Below, in pieces: positions 6,126-6,897 of a stretch of DNA of 6,897 nucleotides. This DNA is from Rhodospirillaceae bacterium (lineage in GTDB: Bacteria; Pseudomonadota; Alphaproteobacteria; Rickettsiales; UBA3002). Every line of letters begins with the position of its first letter. The first letter of the stretch is position 1. A program made the position numbers and the translations under genes. Under the pieces are notes generated by a model. The model saw only the letters and a program-made list of their open reading frames with translations, had not been told where the DNA came from and did no database searches. The DNA is taken from contig CANHAG010000064.1 of the NCBI GenBank assembly GCA_947458525.1, positions 1 to 6,897 on the forward strand. Reading direction: 5' to 3'.

Positions 6126-6897
6126 ATGTCATCCTCCCGCCGCCGTAAGAGTTTCGCACCACGCTTCCGCCTTATGCCCCTGACCATCACCATGCTGGGG
6201 CTCGTGCTGGTATTGAAATTGCAGGATCTGGTAGTGGGCGGCACGGCGCTGCGCGAAACCCTTGGCAGCAGCACGGCCTATGCCGAGGAAGAATCTGCCA
6301 AGGAAGATGGAACTCCCCCCGAACCTTCAGGCGAAGGATCTGAAGAAGCAAAAGACGAAGACGAAGGGCAAGAAGTGACACGCGGCGGTAAACTTGCCAA
6401 TCAGGGCAAGAAGGAAAAAGCGCTCGGGCAAGGGAAAATAAGCGTGGAAGAGCTGGAGAAGATCAAGGCGAAACAGAATGCCGAACAATTTTCTAAGGTG
6501 GAAATCGATATTCTGACGAACCTCAGCAAGCGCCGGGAAGAGCTTGACCAGCGCGAAAAAGAGCTGGATCTGAAAGAAGCATCACTCACCGCTGCTGAAA
6601 CCAAGGTGAGCGATAAAATCCGCGAGATGAAAAACCTCAAAGAGGAAGTAGATAAAGTGCTCGCACTTTATAACGAGAAGCAGGATACGGAAATCCGCGG
6701 GCTGGTGAAAATTTACGAGGCAATGAAACCGCTCGATGCTGCAGCAATTTTCAACGAAATGGAAATGCCGATTCTGCTCGAGGTCATCGACAAGATGTCG
6801 GAGCGTAAAGTCGCACCGATCCTTGCAGGCATGAGCCCTAAACGCGCGCGTGACGTTACGCAGGAGCTGGCGGAGCTGCGCAAAGTACGCGCCGACC
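6126..6897 (+). CDS. motE: MotE-like flagellar protein, 5' part
   Basis: The first 257 codons of a gene that continues past the window. Seen: a basic N-terminus (SSRRRK), a hydrophobic anchor or uncleaved signal at about residues 17-32, a long acidic/Lys-rich linker (53-103), a coiled coil at about 106-185, and a region resembling the N-terminal domain of MgtE (about 190-245; YEAMKPLDAAAIFNEM, then VAPILAGMSPKRARDV). This combination is that of the MotE family; in Sinorhizobium MotE is a periplasmic chaperone for the motility protein MotC. The bulk of the chain would be periplasmic. GGGGAG lies 7 bases before ATG, and the gene begins 2 bases after the DUF6468-like stop, suggesting co-translation. 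motB and motC are not in the window. The family call is good; the role in this organism is inferred. Confidence 0.85.
   Translation, partial: MSSSRRRKSFAPRFRLMPLTITMLGLVLVLKLQDLVVGGTALRETLGSSTAYAEEESAKEDGTPPEPSGEGSEEAKDEDEGQEVTRGGKLANQGKKEKALGQGKISVEELEKIKAKQNAEQFSKVEIDILTNLSKRREELDQREKELDLKEASLTAAETKVSDKIREMKNLKEEVDKVLALYNEKQDTEIRGLVKIYEAMKPLDAAAIFNEMEMPILLEVIDKMSERKVAPILAGMSPKRARDVTQELAELRKVRAD

Noticed and set aside
6280..6700. A-rich stretch in motE unlike its neighbours
   Set aside because: The composition follows from Glu/Lys-rich linker and coiled-coil codons, not from transfer.

Overview
The window is a flagellar gene block, apparently from an alphaproteobacterium. Three things point there. 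The rod/L-ring genes run in the order flgF-flgG-flgA-flgH. They are transcribed away from fliL-fliM. Downstream of fliM lie a DUF6468-type membrane protein and a MotE-type protein, a neighbourhood I associate with Rhodospirillales and related Alphaproteobacteria. The order or species cannot be fixed from sequence alone. The GC content is moderate to high by eye and coding density is high.

Layout. Positions 1-375 (+) hold the 3' end of a deoxyhypusine-synthase-family gene, probably a homospermidine-type polyamine enzyme and not flagellar. It converges on a minus-strand operon read from 3650 down to 413: flgF (proximal rod), flgG (distal rod), flgA (P-ring assembly chaperone) and flgH (L-ring lipoprotein). 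These genes are 4 to 14 bases apart. A 195-base divergent region (3651-3845) separates flgF from a plus-strand set: fliL (stator-associated membrane protein), fliM (C-ring switch), a DUF6468-like membrane/coiled-coil protein, and the 5' 257 codons of a motE-like gene cut by the window end.

Regulation. Two sites match the sigma-54 pattern TGGCAY-N5-YTGCW with the exact GG-N10-GC spacing. One is on the minus strand at 3738-3753 and would drive flgFGAH. The other is on the plus strand at 4479-4494, between fliL and fliM, and would let fliM and the genes after it be transcribed separately from fliL. This fits sigma-54 control of middle/late flagellar genes in many Alphaproteobacteria.

The main oddity is an 88-base near-palindromic interspersed repeat (1997-2084) sitting inside the 5' end of flgA. 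It adds 29 in-frame codons between a short basic N-terminus and the hydrophobic core of the signal peptide, like Rickettsia-type palindromic elements that insert in frame. No new multi-gene system is evident; the least characterised component is the DUF6468-like protein.
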